In this document: positions 53,374 to 64,000 of the stretch, one piece after another
Layout of the letters: each line of letters begins with the position of its first letter
Numbering within the stretch: the first letter of the stretch is position 1
NCBI GenBank assembly: GCA_964036045.1
Contig: OZ038380.1
Coordinates: forward strand, 188,439,194-188,503,193
Reading direction: 5' to 3'
DNA from: Eutreptiella sp. 'Long Island Sound 2002'
Lineage: Eukaryota > Euglenozoa > Euglenophyceae > Eutreptiales > Eutreptiaceae
DNA length: 64,000 nucleotides
Translations under genes and position numbers: made by a program
Notes under the pieces: generated by a model
Seen by the model: only the letters and a program-made list of their open reading frames with translations
What the model was told of the DNA's origin: nothing
Databases searched by the model: none

Positions 53374-55442
53374 GTCGGGTCCCAAAGCCGCAGGGGCAGC
53401 GTAAGCCTCCCAAGCCTCTCCATCACACGACAGCTCCGGTTTCCTGCCCCCCCCCCCCCGTCTTATCCCAAGCCAATCTGAACTCACTGTTACCTCGGCA
53501 GCGAGGGATGCAGGGAAGCGCCATCGGTGAGCCTTCGGGCATGATACAAGTGACCGTCCCCCTGGAGGGAGGGGGGGGGGGGGGAGGGGGGTGGCTGGAC
53601 ATGGGGGGCGGGGGGGGGCGTCAGAGCATCGGGCTGTGCATCACCGTCAGGCGCGACTGCAGACCGGGGGGGGGGGGGCACACAGACCCCCACGGGCACG
53701 GTGCACACGGCGCGAGGGGCGGACACCTGCAGATGATACTGAGCAGCGTCTGCAGGGTCTGCCATGGGGTCGGCGAGGGGGGCCGATGCGGCGGCGGAAT
53801 GCGACTTGCGCTGGACCTGCATCCGACGTGAGGCAGGGATGAGGGCAGGGGCAGGGGGGGGGGGGGGTCTCGACCAGAGACGTTGTCCTGCCACTGCACA
53901 GAGGCCCGGTCACGCGCCGCGCTGGAGCTCCGTGCAGTGCCGTCCAGCCGCGCTCTGCAGGGCCTTGTGCCTCTGACTGCCGGAGCCCTGTGCCAGTGCC
54001 CCCGCCCCCCCAGATCAACGTCGGTGTGCCTCGGCCCCTTTCCCTTGCCACGCCGCAGCACCCCCCGGCACCTGCCGCGTGGTCTGTCACGTGGCGGTGG
54101 TGGTGGCGGAGGCAGCACAACGCACAGCGCATGCGGCACCGCAGGGGCTGTCGGCTCGTCAGGGGCCAAAGATGATGCGAAGTGCCCGTCGTAAAACAGA
54201 GCTGCTCAATGAGTAGTCGTCTCCAGTGTTGCGTGGGAGGGGGGGCACTGGCGACAACCACCCCTACTACCCCCAGCCCACAGACAGCCCCCTCACGTCC
54301 CAGGTAATTGGTAAGACTTAGTACCAGACGAGGTAAAACTTCGTGAAATGTGGTAAAATTTAGTAGAAATTAAAACTTGTGAACAACTTGTGAAACTAGT
54401 AAACATATTTTTAAAAAAAAATTTCAAGAAAAAATTTTCATTTTTGCTCAGTAAAAATATAAATTTTTTTTCATGTTATAATATACCCCCCACCCCCCAT
54501 TTTCACTAAGGAATTCGACACCTCGATGGTCGGTGGTACTTTTGTTTCAGGGCACAAAGCCCCCAGGTCGATCCCCGGCCACTTGTGTTCACATACCACC
54601 AGGCTGCGAGTGCACCCACCGTGTGATGGGGTGCTCTGCTGACAGACTGGGTGGCACTGGACCGTGGGCATTGTGTGACAGACACGGGAACAACACAATC
54701 CACTGCCATCGGGTGTGGTACGGAGGGGGAGGCAGGGCAACACCGTCTGATGGCCCAGCCCCTCCCCCCCACCCCCTCCCACTGGGCTGGGCCCGGGACC
54801 ACACAGCACAAAGGGTACACCGTACGCCCCCTGTCCCCAGCACGTGGACGGCACGACAGCACCACGTCCTGAAAGGTCTGCGGAGAGAAGAAGAACCCCA
54901 CGGCACAGCCCTATGCATCTCCTGGGACCCCCCAGGTGCAGGACCATGTGACATACACTGGGCCAGTGAGTTAATGGGGGGGGTGTTAATACATTGCCCT
55001 GTGTGCTGGCAAAACGGCCCTGGGATGCACGTTTGACAGTCCAGTGGACTGTCTTTCATATCGCCGCAGCTGCTTGGGGACAAGTCTTTTACGGTCGCCG
55101 ACTTGTGGAGGTGGGGGTTGGGGGGGTTGGGCGCTGGGGGGGCTGTTGAGGGGGGGGGGGGGTTCGGGGGCTGCAGGGGGGGGGGGGTTAGGCATCTCCA
55201 AACAATTGGGTATGTGGCCCAGGTAGCCAGACACACGCACCGGCCCTGACCAAAAGGACAGGGTAGCGTCGGCTTGGGTATTTCCAGGCAATGGGTACCG
55301 GAAATCTCAACGTGGGCAGTCCTGGGGCAGTCATGGGGAGAGATGCACAACAACTCTAAATACTTGTTGGTCCTATGTCCTCACCGTTTGGGGACCAAAA
55401 AAATATTCCAGACCGCTTCACAGCCTGAGTGAGACCAAGCCG
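53374..55442. other. no confident gene; AT-rich island
   Basis: 53.5-54.25 kb is GC-rich with many G runs; possible minus-strand exon words (TVTCIMPEGSPMALPC near 53500-53560) are unsupported. 54306-54487 is a strongly AT-rich island. 54.5-55.4 kb has no recognised gene. Confidence 0.3.
54306..54487. other. AT-rich island in GC-rich surroundings
   Basis: About 180 bases dominated by A and T, with GGTAAAA(C/T)TT words repeated in the first half and A/T homopolymers in the second, ending TTATAATATAC. The borders to GC-rich DNA are sharp. Confidence 0.8.
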
Positions 55443-55949
55443 CTATCTTTCAAAACCCGAGGGGGGGGGGGGGGGTGGCCCCTGGGGCTCCAGTGCCATT
55501 GAAGCGGTCCTCAAACACCCAATCTCCTGGCTCTGCACGGGCACCGGATCCCAACCCCCGGACACCACCCCTTCCCTCCACCAGGAAGGCGACACGGATG
55601 TCTGCCCCCATGCCCCGAAGGCACGTGCGGGTGTGAGCACAGCGCGTCCCGGAGCAGGCTGGACCTGCATGGGCACTTCGGGGGCCTTCGCCCCCAGCAG
55701 ACGTACGTGCGTGGCCCGCGCCAAGACGTGGGTCAGGGACGGGGGGGCGGTGGCCAGGTGCTGCGGCGGCGCGGCGGGCAACAGCGCGGCGGAGGTGAGG
55801 GACACGGCCACCACCAGCAAACAGGTCCCCACGAACGTGGGTCGAAGGCATCCGGACCTGGTGCTGGGCGCCGGCTGCCCCTGAAGACCAGCACGGTCCC
55901 CAGAGGCGGGGGCCACGCAGGGGCCCAGGCACTGAGACTCCGCCATCAA
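55443..55949 (-). CDS. long minus-strand frame with a hydrophobic segment, doubtful
   Basis: 168 codons starting near an ATG at 55946. A stretch FVGTCLLVVAVSLTSAALLP could be a membrane span or signal anchor. The remainder is Ala/Pro rich and ends in a poly-proline run from a G tract, so the true exon is probably shorter. Not recognised. Confidence 0.25.
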   Translation of the reverse strand: MMAESQCLGPCVAPASGDRAGLQGQPAPSTRSGCLRPTFVGTCLLVVAVSLTSAALLPAAPPQHLATAPPSLTHVLARATHVRLLGAKAPEVPMQVQPAPGRAVLTPARAFGAWGQTSVSPSWWREGVVSGGWDPVPVQSQEIGCLRTASMALEPQGPPPPPPSGFER

Positions 55950-58680
55950 CTACACCCACAAAAGGATTGAAAGGAGGGTATGGGGACAGGCCGGGGAGGG
56001 GTCCACAGCTGCGGCCGCCGGTGGGCCTTCGCACAGCTGAGACCGCCTCTCCCTCTCACTCAGCACACAGTCATGCTGCCCGTTCCAGTCCGCCAATCAC
56101 CGCCCTGTTCCTGCCTACCTTATTTGCTGTCCTGGCGCCCCTTGTGTCCGGGTGGGCTCTTGAGCGCGCACTCAGGTCAGATATCGGGAATTCAGGCTCA
56201 TATGTGCACAGGTGAGTGTGTCCCTCGATGGCCTTGGGCCCCGTCGCCCACAATCTACTTGACCTGGCCGCTGCACGTGCGCTCTACTGAGACCGCCTCC
56301 CTCTCACTCAGCGCCCAGTAGTGCTGTCCCTGTCCACCAATCACCGCCCTGTTGCTGCCGTACTTTGTGCATGGTGCATCCCACGACAGAGAGTGTGTGG
56401 CATGCCTTGCCACGCGCAATGTCCGGTTCCCGGGGCCACATCCAAGCGTGGAGTACGACAGCGGAGGCGTCCACTGGACCTTTCCGCTGAGGCAATGGTG
56501 GTGGTTGTGCTGGTCACATAGTTTGTAGCCTGTCGGGTTGGGGTCGAAAACAGTGCGATATGGTTCATGGTAGTTGGGGACACCGGTTCAAGCAGCCCGT
56601 AGCAAGCAATCCGGTTGCTTTGCTCGGCTCTGAGTGGTGGCGCAGCTGGAAGTTGAGACACTTGGTGGCACATCTACTGGCACACAGCCCCTGCTGGGCA
56701 AGGACAAGGCCTGGGCAAGGGCAAGGGCTGCAGGAAGGAGCACGGATGCCGGGGGCGGGATGGTCGCCGTGTCATGAGGGCAGTCTTCGGGTCCTTGTCA
56801 GAGGAGTGGGGCAATGTGATCGGGGGTATCCATTCTAACCCTCAACACCCCATCCATTGCACTGTTATGCCACGGATTAACCTGCCTGGCAGGCGTCTGC
56901 AAAGCGGATGGCCCACATGCTGGCTGGCCAATATAGGGGCCCCTTTGCAACAAAAACAAGGACAGCACCGATGCACCGGTCCGGGATGTGTTCACCAGCA
57001 GCGTACGGTATCTGTATCGTCAAGTTTATGACCCCTGCCCCGGTTTCAACGCACAGGGTCCTCTTCTGTTTCAGACATCAGTTTGGGTGGCTGCACTTCT
57101 TATCACGGGGCAAAACATCACTGGCACTATCTGATGAGCCCGTCATCAGGCGGGGTATGAGACACCTTTGAAAAGGAAAAGGCACCGAGTCTGAAGGTCG
57201 GAGGTCTATCGCGCCTTTGAGCAGAAACACCTCCAGGCTACAGCCACCAGAGGCCCATTTTGCAGGGCCCTTGGTGTCGACAGCGTGGGGGGGATATCAA
57301 GGAGGGCACTATCCTTTTGCGCTCTGGGGTGGCACGGCCGTGCCCTCTTGGTCCTCAGGTCAGCGCCAGTGCTACACCGCAACGTGTAAACACCGTGTGC
57401 AGCACGATGGGGCTAGAGACTGACATGCCCCGACACTTGACCCCCTTCGCGAACGCCTCCCGCTGCTGCAACGGCGACCTACGCCACACCGAAATGCCCT
57501 TCACGGACGTAACGACTCAAAATTGGACTGTGGTACTGGCTGATGCACGTCAATGACTGATGCCTGGGATGCTCGCGTCATGGGGTTACTAAGGGGGAAT
57601 CTTTGCACTGCGCGCGCACTGCGCGCTACTTTTAGACTATGTTCCCCCCGAAAATCAGACGTCAAAACCTACGCCAGGGGTCACCATGATGCACCACGCG
57701 ACAAAGCGTGGATTCAAAGATTGTCCCGGTTTCCTCAATAGCACCGGAAGGTTGGGGCCCAAAAGAGGGCGGAAATGCTACGTTACCCCTGCATTCTCGG
57801 GTGTCCCCAACAAAGGGGGACAAAATCAGAAGTCAAAACCTACGCTACGGGTCACCATGATGCCCCTAGGGGCCCCTAGTATCTCAAAGTATGGGTCTCT
57901 AGTACGGCCAGACGCCCAAATAGTTGCACTGCGCGCGCACTGCGCTTAAGGCTCCCCCTAACGAAGCAGGAGGACAGTGTGTGATGCCCTATCCGCGCCC
58001 GTGTGCACGCACGGGAAGGGTGATGCGGAGAATCGCAATGTGACGGGATTGACCATAGACCTCCTGGGTTGGGGAACACCCCGTGGGGTGCACCCATGTG
58101 CAGCCCACATCAGCCTGCACACGGTGGACCAGGTATTGTTCCCCCCCGTTCCTCCGTTCATGCTGCCACCCGGGATGGTACCCATTGGGCGAGGGGCCAA
58201 GACATACACAACGTGAGAAACAACACGGGCACAACAGTGACGGTCTCCATCAGTTGTGCCCGGTATTGTGGCATGCATGCGGAGGCATGTGCTCTTGGGA
58301 TTGGCCCGGTCACGGCACATCACGCACTGCAGCCAACTAGACACAACTCCCTTCCTCCGGCGTCCAGAGAATACCGAACTGTGCGCACCACGCTCACATC
58401 ACTTATGGTCTGGACATGAGACAAAAAAATGGACCTGACCAGCCACAAATCACCCACCCACTTATAGCATACCCCTTCTGAAGGACCCACCCACCTGCTC
58501 CAAAAACCCAAACACCTCCCTCCGTAGGGTGTCACGGCACTAAAAAAAGGGCCTGGGCTGAAACCTCACAATGTCAATCAATTGGCCCATTGGCATGTAG
58601 AAGAACGATTCCCCAGCCCCCTTCCCCGGACTGTCCGCTTCTTCAACATCTTGCGAATGCCCCATGTCAGGGGTGGACCT
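55950..58680. other. no confident gene
   Basis: Contains a pair of similar segments in direct orientation at about 57655-57690 and 57825-57865 (GTCAAAACCTACGC, GGGTCACCATGATGC) and two GCACTGCGCGCGCACTGCGC words (57607, 57928). Plus frames 56908-57171 and 57977-58216 look natural but are unassigned. Confidence 0.3.
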
Positions 58681-58880
58681 CCGTTGTTTCCGTTACTTGA
58701 GCCATTGGGCACCATTCCCCATGTGCTGCACGGGAAAAAATTGCACTGATCCACTCTTTGCAATCTGCCTCCCCAATGTGTGTTGCGCCCCCAGCTCCCT
58801 CCCTAACTTCCACACCCACTGCCCCATATCCTGAAGGCTCGGGGTGAGAAAAGCAGCAGCAACCTCCCACAAGAGAGTCC
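58680..58880 (-). CDS. candidate exon, frame ambiguous
   Basis: After an acceptor-like CACTTGATCAG two overlapping minus frames are both protein-like: one with LLWEVAAAFLTPSLQDMGQW and ELGAQHTLGRQIAKSGSVQF, the other with GGATHIGEADCKEWISAIFS. One is probably real; I cannot decide which. Unassigned. Confidence 0.25.
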
Positions 58881-59431
58881 TCACTGATCAAGTGAAGGGC
58901 CCAGCGGCACCCCCCCACCATCTCGGGGCTTCGTGGCGGCACACAGTAAAAGAAAGTGGCGATGCAGGTCCTCACAGTTCGGCCAACTCGTCACCAAGGA
59001 CAATCCCAAAACGCAGCACCCCACATCAAAACACACAGTTGTACGACTCCACGATAGCCAACCAGCCTTCATGGACCCCTGTCCCCCAAGGCAGCATAGC
59101 CAAACTCCAGCCCAATGGACAACCACAGCACCTCCTACCCAAAGCAGACCCAGGGGCCAAGGTAAAACCGAAGCACCGAAGCTCCTTGAGGGGACACAGC
59201 CGTGGGTAGAGGCAAGGGAGGCTCGCCATACACTGGCGACCCATTGAGCTGCCCTGCTGCAGGGGGGCAGTGCGAATGCCAAAGAGGCGCAGGACGACAG
59301 ACAGCAAAAGGGCCTGGAGGAGGAGACATGCAGTGCAAACCCCCTTCTCCAGGCCCGTGTGGAAAGCACACACACGCACACACTATTTGCGAGGCACGGC
59401 ACAACACACACACACACACGGAAATGCGGGG

Positions 59432-59484
59432 GGCCTACCCATACACATGGGTAGGCCCATGTGTATGGGCCTACCCATACACAT
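59432..59484. repeat. nested palindrome
   Basis: GGCCTACCCAT and ATGGGTAGGCC pair around ACAC (59432-59457); CCCATACACATGGG and CCCATGTGTATGGG pair around TAGG (59438-59469); the first word then recurs. Two alternative hairpins or a cruciform are possible. Confidence 0.85.
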
Positions 59485-60409
59485 GCTTCATACACCTCCA
59501 CAGTGCACACGTTCCGGTCACTACAAATGCACTGCAAAAGCATGGAAGACCTGGGGCTGCACTGCACACACCCATTTCATGACATATGTACAAAAGCAGG
59601 GCTTCAGTCATGGTTGCGGTCAGAAGTCTGTGAGTGCGTGGCATCATGGGTCACCACCTTTGGGGACCTGGGGCTGAGTCGAATCACAGGAACAGGCTGG
59701 GGCTTGGGGCAACGCGTCACAGGCACCGGCTGTACCATCACTTCCGACAAAGTGGGCGGCTGTCAAAGGTACGTCCGCAGGTCCACATCCTTGCGTCGAA
59801 AGGGGTACCAAGGCTGTGGCCAGTGGGAGGCATTGAGAAGGCAGGATGGCCCATGAGAGGGGCTGATGCACTGGCTCTTGTCCAGGCACCGCCCCGAGCC
59901 AAGAAATCCAGTGACATTTGTTGTTGTAACCTGTGGTGAGTTGTGACCAGGGGGAATGGGGGGTGGTTGTGTCAGTTAGGGGCAGATACAAGGCACTCGC
60001 CTCCGGTAGTGGTCGTCAGTCCCAACCGCTCGTCATAAACAATCATGTCTCCACTTGTTGGGGATGCATTCCGCCCCCCCTCCCCCGCCTGTTTGCCCCA
60101 TTCCCACCCCCAAAAAATGGCGACTTTTTGTTCCCTCACTTGTCACTGGCATTCCCGCCGATAGACGCCCCCAACCACCACTTCCGATTTGTGTTCCCGG
60201 GGGCCAATCTTGACCTGCTGCCACGCACTGTACGGCGCGTCCCTCCCAGGTAAAGCCGCTGAGCCCCCGCCCCCATAGAGCCCTCCCAAAAAGCCACCAC
60301 AGCGATGCAAAACAGAAGGGCTGGCACTGGTCAAATGGTTCGGACAAGACGGGTGCACATTGAAGAAGGGACTGCAAGAGCCACAGTAAGAGAGGGGGGA
60401 CCGCTCACA

Positions 60410-60990
60410 TGCGGCTGAGGCTTGGAGGGGCACCACCTTTGGTCGTTGGTTGAGGTGAAGGTCAGTACAACTTCGGGCAGGATCTGTCCTTTCCAGGGCC
60501 TACAGACCGCATGCGTCCCACCTTCTCCCAACCTGATGTATTCAATGGGCCCAGCAATTCCGGACGATGAACGCGAGGGGGCACGCCTCCGCGGCGGGGC
60601 AAAGGGATCCGCACACAGCACATCTGTACATCGCCCCCCAGTGCGTTGGGGTTGTCTTTGGATCCCGTGGAGTGCAATGCCGGCCTTGTGGGAGGGTAGA
60701 GAGAGGATCGGATGTGGGGTGTAGGTCAGAGGCAGGTCAGAGGGGATGGACCAGGGCATGGACAGGGCCGTTGCGGACCCTGTCCTGGTAGCAGTGCGAG
60801 GGGAGGCAAAGGGGCGCCCGGGGGTGGCAGGGCGGGCCGGGGGGCTGTGGCTTCCAAAAACACGGATGGTTCGCGGGTACTGACACAATACCAGTCGGAG
60901 GTATTCATGGAACTTGACATCCTTTGCCCTTGGCCCAAGTGAAGAAACCCAACGATTCAGCCGCCACCTGAGCCCCACACGCTTTTGCTT
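60410..60990 (-). CDS. candidate exons of an unidentified protein
   Basis: The best exon ends at a good donor CCGCAT|GTGAGC (about 60410) and reads GIAGPIEYIRLGEGGTHAVC, RPWKGQILPEVVLTFTSTND. A second stretch at about 60860-60980 reads RWVSSLGPRAKDVKFHEYLR, LVLCQYPRTIRVFG. They are on the minus strand, downstream of the stop at 61552, so they belong to another gene. Borders between them were not resolved. Confidence 0.35.
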
Positions 60991-61551
60991 CGGTCGGGCG
61001 GGATCTGATGCGGGCTGGACAGTGCTTCAGGGCATGCGTGCCATGTCCAAGGACCTTTCCAATCATCGTTTTCACCCTCTAAGGCCCGCACTCTCGGCCC
61101 TTGGGAGTGGCCGGAGGCCGTGGCTGTACTCCCGGCGTCCGTCGAGGGGACACTTCGAGCTTTGGGCCTTGGTGCAGATGCCATGTGCTCTGACATCTTG
61201 ACCGACCGGAATCTCGACGGTTGGACCCCGGCGGCAGTGGGATCGCCGAACCCTGGCACTAACCAATGGCTGTCAGTGGCCAAGTGGCCTATGGGCAGTA
61301 TTGCCCGCAGTTGGACTGGTCGATGGGAATGGGGTCACAAAGGCCCGGTAGACGAGCGCACAGGGGCAGCAGCAGCAGTAGGGGCAGGGGGTAGGGGGGC
61401 AGGGGCAGGGGTAGAGACATGGGCAGGGGCAGGGGAAAGGGGCAGGAGCAGGGCAGGGGCATGCCCCCCCCCCAGGCCCCCCATTGCCGCCGCCCCCTCT
61501 CGCAAACGTCAGGGCCCACGCCCCCTCACAGTCCGCGGCCGCCGATGTGTG

Positions 61552-63602
61552 TCAGGGGGACTGGACGGAGACGGACCGCAGCAGCTCCGTGGCCAGGCCG
61601 GTGATGTAGCCGCGGGGGACCACGCCCCCATCCGGGGGGGCCATCCCCACCCACTGCCAGGCCACGGCCTTCGTGGGGCGCATCAGCATCGTCGTGCGGA
61701 AGTACGTGCCGGGCTCCACGAGGGTCACGAGGGTGTAGACCGGCAGCCCGGCCACCGTGCCCTCGGCCTCGGTGGCCTCCTGCGGGCCCTGGGGGTGCAC
61801 CTGCACAGAGCAATGGGTGGGCGGGGCGGGGCTATCGGCGGGAGACGGGGGGCGCGGCGGCAGTGAGCCACCCACCGCCACGCGGCCCTCGCGCAGGAGC
61901 CCCATCAAAACCGGGTCGGGCACCGACGGTGAGTCGGTGGGTGGGGGCCGGTGGAGGGACGCGGCAGGCACAGCCTCGGGCCCCCGCTCCCTCTGGCGGC
62001 GCTGCGGACCGCCCCTCGCCATCGCAGCACGTCTGTGAGGCGTGGCCCCTGTACCCCCGTCAGCCCCCCCCCCAACGCCTCACTACCACACCTCCCTCCC
62101 CCACACACCCCCACACCCCCACAGCCCCAGAGGCTTACACCAGACTTGCCGCTTCCGTCCGTCAAGCCGGACGCCATCAGGCGGAGCTGGGCCCGACCGA
62201 GCCGTGCACTGGATGCAGCAGGTTCCTACCGAGTTCTGGTCGTGAGTTGGACAGGCATTACTGAGTGGCGCATTGTACAGGGCTGATTCCCAGTGAGACT
62301 CGGATTCCCTGCCAGACGCTACTGGCATGTCTGTGCCGCATGCCCCCATACAACACGCCCGGAGCACGTGCGACCGCATGCACCAACCTCCGCCCCCTCT
62401 TTGGAGCCCCCCCCCCCACGCACAACCCCGTTCCCCTCCGCCACCCCGGCACATGCCGCACAGACCCCCCCCCTCCCAATGAGAAGACTGTGGCATGCCA
62501 TGCGTCAGACCCACCTCCGATGCCTGACCTGCGGGTGGGGGGACATACCACACGCGACTTACGCCAAAAAAAGTGCAAGTGACCTAAACAAAACAAAATG
62601 AGCGACTTACGCCTCACACGGGGCGGGGGGGCGCTGAACGACTCGGCGCTTGGGCCAGTGACCGCCCGCCCAGAGGCCCGGTCTTGGGGACATTCCTGGG
62701 CCCCCATGGACGGCCCTGTGGGGGACGGGACCCCCGTGTGCCTGGAGGCCCCCCCCACCCCCGAACATGAGGCGGGACGGCACGCAGACATGGGGATGGA
62801 TGCGCCCAGCAGCACAGAGGAGGGCAGATCGGAGACACTAGGCCACGCGGTGACAGTTCTCACACAAGCGGCACTTGACTGGTGGATGCCCCGCCGCTGC
62901 ACTCGTGCCACGCCAGACCCGTCCGACCGTTCGTTACCCAGTGCCCCCGAGGGTTCGAACCGGGGACCTGTGGTTCGGGTGTCGGCTGCATGACGGCTGA
63001 GCTGCGGGACCTGCCTGCCAAAAGGGGGAGGACAATGGCCGGCATGTCCCGAGACAGGCCTTTGCTTAGTGATACCGGGGGGGGGGGGGTCAAATTGGCC
63101 CCCCGGGATTTTGGCTGACCCACCCACCCACCCACATCAGAAAATTTTTCCTCGGGAAAAAAATGAAATTTATCAAAGGGGCCCGAACTTGGAGGTCGAT
63201 TTTAGGTACACAAACTTTTTTTTGGCCTCTGACCCCCCCCCCCCGGTATAGTATCAACCAGCCACTAAGCAGAGGCCTGTCCCGAGACCCACCGACCAGC
63301 CGTGCCCATACCTGGCACCATTGTAGTTTGCACAGATCACGGTACGTGCTGAGGGGCATGTCCCAGGGCACGTCCTCCACACTCAGCAGCAACTGCATCC
63401 GCTGCGCCAGCCCTTCGTCTTCGGGCACAAAGCGCTGCACTCGGATGTACCCGCGCGTGGAGGACACCCGCTTCCACCGGCAGCCAATGGCAGGGAAACG
63501 GAACGTGATGCCGAGCCCCTCCAGCGTGCACGACTGCCCCACGTCCATGGGCCGCACGAGGGGCCCGGGCGGCGGAGACGTGCTATACGTCTCCCCATGA
63601 AC
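61552..63602 (-). CDS. unidentified protein, 3' part (three exons)
   Basis: Minus-strand exons 63602-63312 (97 codons), 62001-61876 (42 codons) and 61800-61552 (82 codons plus TGA stop), each phase 0 at both borders, with donors CCAG|GTATGG and GGCG|GTGGGT and acceptors GTCGTAG, GTCCGCAG and CTGTGCAG. Readable stretches: SCTLEGLGITFRFPAIGCRW, QRMQLLLSVEDVPWDMPLST, VYTLVTLVEPGTYFRTTMLM and RPTKAVAWQWVGMAPPDGG. The alternation of strands and turns suggests a beta-rich fold; I do not recognise the family. Other exons may exist between 62001 and 63312 and upstream of 63602. A hAT-like element sits 33 bases into the intron after the first exon listed. Confidence 0.5.
62943..63013 (-). pseudogene. 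tRNA-like sequence
   Basis: On the minus strand a perfect B-box-like GGTTCGAACC (62952-62961) lies downstream of an A-box-like CAGCTCAGCCG, with acceptor-like CCCGC near 63000. No anticodon stem of five pairs can be built, so it is a decayed tRNA or tRNA-derived sequence. It abuts the hAT-like element at 63055. Confidence 0.3.
63055..63279. mobile_element. hAT-like element R1
   Basis: Ends CAGGCCTTTGCTTAGTG and CACTAAGCAGAGGCCTG. Perfect 8-bp duplication TCCCGAGA at 63047-63054 and 63280-63287. Interior almost identical to copies at 45003 and 53131. Confidence 0.92.
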
Positions 63603-63859
63603 CTACGACCAGCAGAGGGCATCCAAGGGGCAACCGCAGGCTGCAGGCCCACAAAGAGACATGCTGCACTACACCAGGGCCCCAGACACGGAGGCTCATG
63701 ATGAGGGGGGCTGGGGGGGGCTGGAAAACAATGCAGGGGGTTGGGGGGGTTGAGCCATTCTACCGCGACATCGGAGGCCACTCCTGCACGCAGGCGCGGG
63801 CGCCACAGGCCGGGAAGAATATCTCTTACAACGCAGAGACTGACAACTGACAAAACTGA

Positions 63860-64000
63860 CAACAAGAAGGGAAAACCACAATTCAACGGCCATTGGGAGG
63901 AGTACTGGCCCATACAGATGGTACCAAGCTCTCTACTCTAAAACACACAGAAAAACAGGTGGAGCACAAGCTCCAGGACCTGCTGGACATGGGCATTCGG
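63860..64000 (+). pseudogene. possible start of a Ty3/Gypsy-type reverse transcriptase (cut by window end)
   Basis: After a stop at 63857-63859 the plus frame is open to the end and finishes VEHKLQDLLDMGIR. Ty3/Gypsy polymerases have the pattern V-x(3)-L-x-(D/E)LL-x-(M/K)GII(R/K)PS at the start of the reverse-transcriptase domain, so this looks like that segment. The evidence is about fifteen residues only. Confidence 0.35.

Noticed and set aside
62943-63013. Functional tRNA gene
   Set aside because: The B box is perfect but no anticodon stem or matching acceptor stem can be formed.
61552-63602. PsbP-like thylakoid protein
   Set aside because: Considered from the TFRFPAIGCRW stretch, but none of the family's other blocks is present.

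Overview
This window reads as nuclear DNA of a GC-rich, intron-rich microbial eukaryote, probably a single-celled alga or other protist; the exact group cannot be fixed from the sequence. Reasons: genes are split into short exons with GT-AG borders and phase-consistent junctions, there are long poly-G/C runs and microsatellites everywhere, and many small transposable elements. Most long reading frames are by-products of GC-rich or tandem sequence. All genes recognised with confidence are on the minus strand. Layout, left to right: 0-8 kb is mostly non-coding with a minisatellite-bearing hAT-like element. 8.3-9.1 kb has two exons of an unidentified gene. About 9.8-23.9 kb (perhaps to 29.5 kb) is a large multi-exon gene ending in three TPR motifs. 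26-34.7 kb is rich in retroelement-like frames and dispersed repeats. 34.7-35.1 kb is an intronless gene for the RNA polymerase I/III subunit AC19/RPAC2. 40.7-46.3 kb is a four-exon 3'(2'),5'-bisphosphate nucleotidase (HAL2/SAL1 family). 49-51 kb has isolated exons. 61.5-63.6 kb is the 3' part of an unidentified gene, and the last 140 bases look like the start of a Ty3/Gypsy-type reverse transcriptase. The most interesting signal is two small families of interspersed sequences (three copies each, all on the minus strand) that carry the three conserved boxes of a hammerhead ribozyme in the same order and spacing: GAAA, a palindromic six-base stem III, U-A or U-C cleavage dinucleotide, a stem I hairpin, CUGANGA. 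In family 1 stem I is kept by compensatory changes. Members are followed on the minus strand by a TG-repeat tail, and at least four lie in introns in the sense direction (three in one intron of the HAL2 gene). Stem II is weak or not visible, so activity is a hypothesis. A second theme is hAT-like non-autonomous elements: at least nine insertions with CAGG... inverted termini, eight of them with readable 8-bp target duplications, two of which carry a GGTTGG-type minisatellite between their ends and one a tRNA-like sequence.
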